DNA from: Lachnospiraceae bacterium | Lineage (GTDB): Bacteria; Bacillota; Clostridia; Lachnospirales; Anaerotignaceae | Direction of reading: 5' to 3' | Assembly (NCBI GenBank): GCA_028695945.1 | Contig: JAQVIB010000101.1 | Coordinates: 1-7,438, forward strand | DNA: 7,438 nt | In this document: one piece after another, positions 6,384 through 7,438 of the stretch | How the letters are laid out: every line of letters begins with the position of its first letter | How positions within the stretch are numbered: the first letter of the stretch is position 1 | The notes under the pieces: model-generated | Told to the model about the DNA's origin: nothing | Seen by the model: the letters and a program-made list of their open reading frames with translations, nothing else | Database searches by the model: none | Program-made: the position numbers and the translations under genes

Positions 6384-7121
6384 ATGGCAAATTACAAAAT
6401 GATAATTCAATATGAGGGTGCGCACTTTAATGGCTGGCAAAGGCAGGGCAATACCAAAAATACAATTCAAGAGAAAATTGAAACAGTGCTTAGTCAATTC
6501 ACAGGTGAACCAATAGAAATTGCAGGTTCTGGAAGAACGGATGCAGGTGCCCATGCCTATGGTCAGGTAGCAAATTTTCATACGGGAAAAGAAATAGTTG
6601 AAAAAGATATCATATCATTTGTGAATAAAAATTTGCCTAACGATATTGCGGTTTTGTCAGTAGAACGGGTTAGCGACCGTTTTCACAGCAGACTTAATGC
6701 CAAACGTAAGACGTACATCTATCGTATTTGGAACAGTGAGATTTCATCTGTGTTTGACAGAAGACTAATGTACACAAGCACAGAATCTCTTGACATAGAA
6801 GAGATGAGAAAAGCGGCCTCACTTTTTTTGGGAACCCATGATTTCAAAAGCTTTTGCTCTAACAAAAGATATAAAAAATCCACTGTGCGGGAAATTTACA
6901 GCGCTGAGGTTAAAAAAACAGGTTATGAGATTCGTTTAACTTTTTGTGGTAACGGATTTTTATATAATATGGTGCGTATAATGGCAGGTACAATTGTTCA
7001 GGTAGGGGAAGGAAAGATTAAGGCAAACCAAATACCTTCCATGCTTGAGGCTAAAGATAGAGAGGCGGCAGGAGTGACTTTGCCGGCACAAGGACTTACC
7101 CTTGTAAAAGTGGAGTATTAA
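6384..7121 (+). CDS. truA: tRNA pseudouridine(38-40) synthase TruA
   Basis: This enzyme isomerises uridines 38, 39 and 40 in the anticodon stem-loop of tRNAs to pseudouridine. The 245-residue protein has the usual family length. The N-terminus MANYKMIIQYEGAHFNGWQRQ is the typical first strand and loop. GRTDAGAHA (50-58) holds the catalytic aspartate D53, and the later KRKTYIYRI and FLYNMVRIMAGTIVQVG blocks are conserved in the family. Start: AAGGAG at 6373-6378, five bases before the ATG. The gene follows fbp by 30 bases with no terminator or obvious promoter between them, so it likely depends on the fbp transcript, and it is followed by a clear terminator. In many Clostridia truA lies near ribosomal protein genes (rplM-rpsI); here no such gene is seen within the remaining bases. 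Confidence 0.96.
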   Translation: MANYKMIIQYEGAHFNGWQRQGNTKNTIQEKIETVLSQFTGEPIEIAGSGRTDAGAHAYGQVANFHTGKEIVEKDIISFVNKNLPNDIAVLSVERVSDRFHSRLNAKRKTYIYRIWNSEISSVFDRRLMYTSTESLDIEEMRKAASLFLGTHDFKSFCSNKRYKKSTVREIYSAEVKKTGYEIRLTFCGNGFLYNMVRIMAGTIVQVGEGKIKANQIPSMLEAKDREAAGVTLPAQGLTLVKVEY

Positions 7122-7145
7122 AAATAAATGCATATGAATAAAGTG

Positions 7146-7179
7146 ATAACTCGGAGGATTTTTCTCTGAGTTATTTTTT
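7146..7179 (+). terminator. Rho-independent terminator of the fbp-truA unit
   Basis: ATAACTCGGAG (7146-7156) pairs with CTCTGAGTTAT (7164-7174), giving 11 pairs with one G-U, around a 7-base loop. It runs into a T tract ending at 7179 and begins 24 bases after the truA stop. Confidence 0.9.
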
Positions 7180-7219
7180 GTTCAAAAATAATAAACTAAT
7201 TGGAAAACTATGCGTATTT

Positions 7220-7289
7220 GTTTTATAGTAAACACATTGACATAAAAACAGTTTTATTGTAAAATCTTTCAGAAGGTTTTATTGTAAAA
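7220..7289 (+). repeat. Three operator-like direct repeats around a promoter
   Basis: The sequence GTTTTATTGTAAAA occurs exactly at 7251-7264 and 7276-7289, and as GTTTTATAGTAAAC (12 of 14) at 7220-7233. Each unit is close to a palindrome; the third with its next base (GTTTTA-TTG-TAAAAC, 7276-7290) is perfect. Start-to-start spacing is 31 and 25 bases. One copy lies upstream of the -35, one covers the spacer end and -10, and one lies just past the expected transcription start, the arrangement expected of binding sites for a repressor. The regulator is unknown. Confidence 0.7.
7237..7265 (+). promoter_or_regulatory. Strong sigma-A promoter reading out of the window
   Basis: A perfect TTGACA (7237-7242), a 17-base spacer, and TAAAAT (7260-7265, 5 of 6). 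Transcription would start near 7272. No start codon with a ribosome binding site follows before the window ends, so the transcript has a leader of at least about 165 bases or encodes an RNA. An rRNA or tRNA operon leader is possible but not shown. Confidence 0.75.
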
Positions 7290-7438
7290 CAAAAAGCAAT
7301 AAAAATTATTTGAAAGACCAGCTATTAAAAGTCAATAGGAAAAATTGGAAAAGCAAATAAATATTTTAAAGAAAACAACGCACAACAAAAAGCCCTTAGC
7401 GAAAAAAACCAAAGGCGAAGACGTGAAACAGTAAGTTT
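7290..7438 (+). other. A-rich leader or unassigned sequence up to the window edge
   Basis: Together with the bases before it, this belongs to a 317-base gene-free stretch after truA that also holds the terminator and the promoter described above. By eye more than half of the + strand bases here are A. No tRNA or rRNA core, ATG with a Shine-Dalgarno, or hairpin terminator is recognised. One + frame is open from 7329 to the edge (it reads KSIGKIGKANKYFKENN and ends in a KNQRRRRETVS stretch), but there is no ATG, so it is noted only as a possibility. Confidence 0.4.

Noticed and set aside
7329..7438. Coding frame running off the right edge
   Set aside because: It is only 36 codons, has no ATG and lies in A-rich DNA where stop-free runs arise easily in one frame; kept as a note only.

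Overview
The window looks like chromosomal DNA from a low-GC, spore-forming member of the Clostridia, most like the Lachnospiraceae/Cellulosilyticum group. This rests on the AT-rich sequence and codon use, the strong GGAGG-type ribosome binding sites, a surface-layer (SLH) protein, a LysM-GH18 enzyme of the spore-cortex type and a class III fructose-1,6-bisphosphatase. The placement is an inference from gene families, not from a database comparison.

Layout. (1) Bases 1-1064 hold the 3' part of an SLH-domain surface protein on the + strand. An in-frame TAA at 858-860 cuts it after the second SLH repeat, while the third repeat remains intact and in frame up to 1064. A hairpin terminator at 1084-1118 lies between this gene and the converging genes. 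(2) Bases 1188-3299 hold two minus-strand genes: a LysM-LysM-GH18 glycosidase of the YaaH/SleL type and, 84 bases downstream of it, a FabG-like short-chain dehydrogenase. (3) From about 3300 to 3434 there is a divergent promoter region. Next comes a + strand multi-pass membrane protein (3435-4235) with its own terminator. (4) Bases 4365-7121 hold fbp (class III fructose-1,6-bisphosphatase) and, 30 bases later, truA (tRNA pseudouridine synthase), likely one transcript ending at the hairpin at 7146-7179. (5) Bases 7180-7438 contain no recognisable gene, but they hold a near-consensus promoter with three copies of a GTTTTATTGTAAAA-like repeat placed around it, leading into an A-rich stretch that runs off the window.

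Most genes are housekeeping or sporulation genes of known families and do not form one pathway. I see no phage, transposon, CRISPR or defence system. The strongest unexplained signals are regulatory. One is a long imperfect inverted repeat (4294-4355) with the probable fbp -10 box in its loop and part of the fbp Shine-Dalgarno in its right arm. The other is the triple operator-like repeat around the promoter at 7237-7265. The clean nonsense codon in the SLH gene is the third point worth checking.
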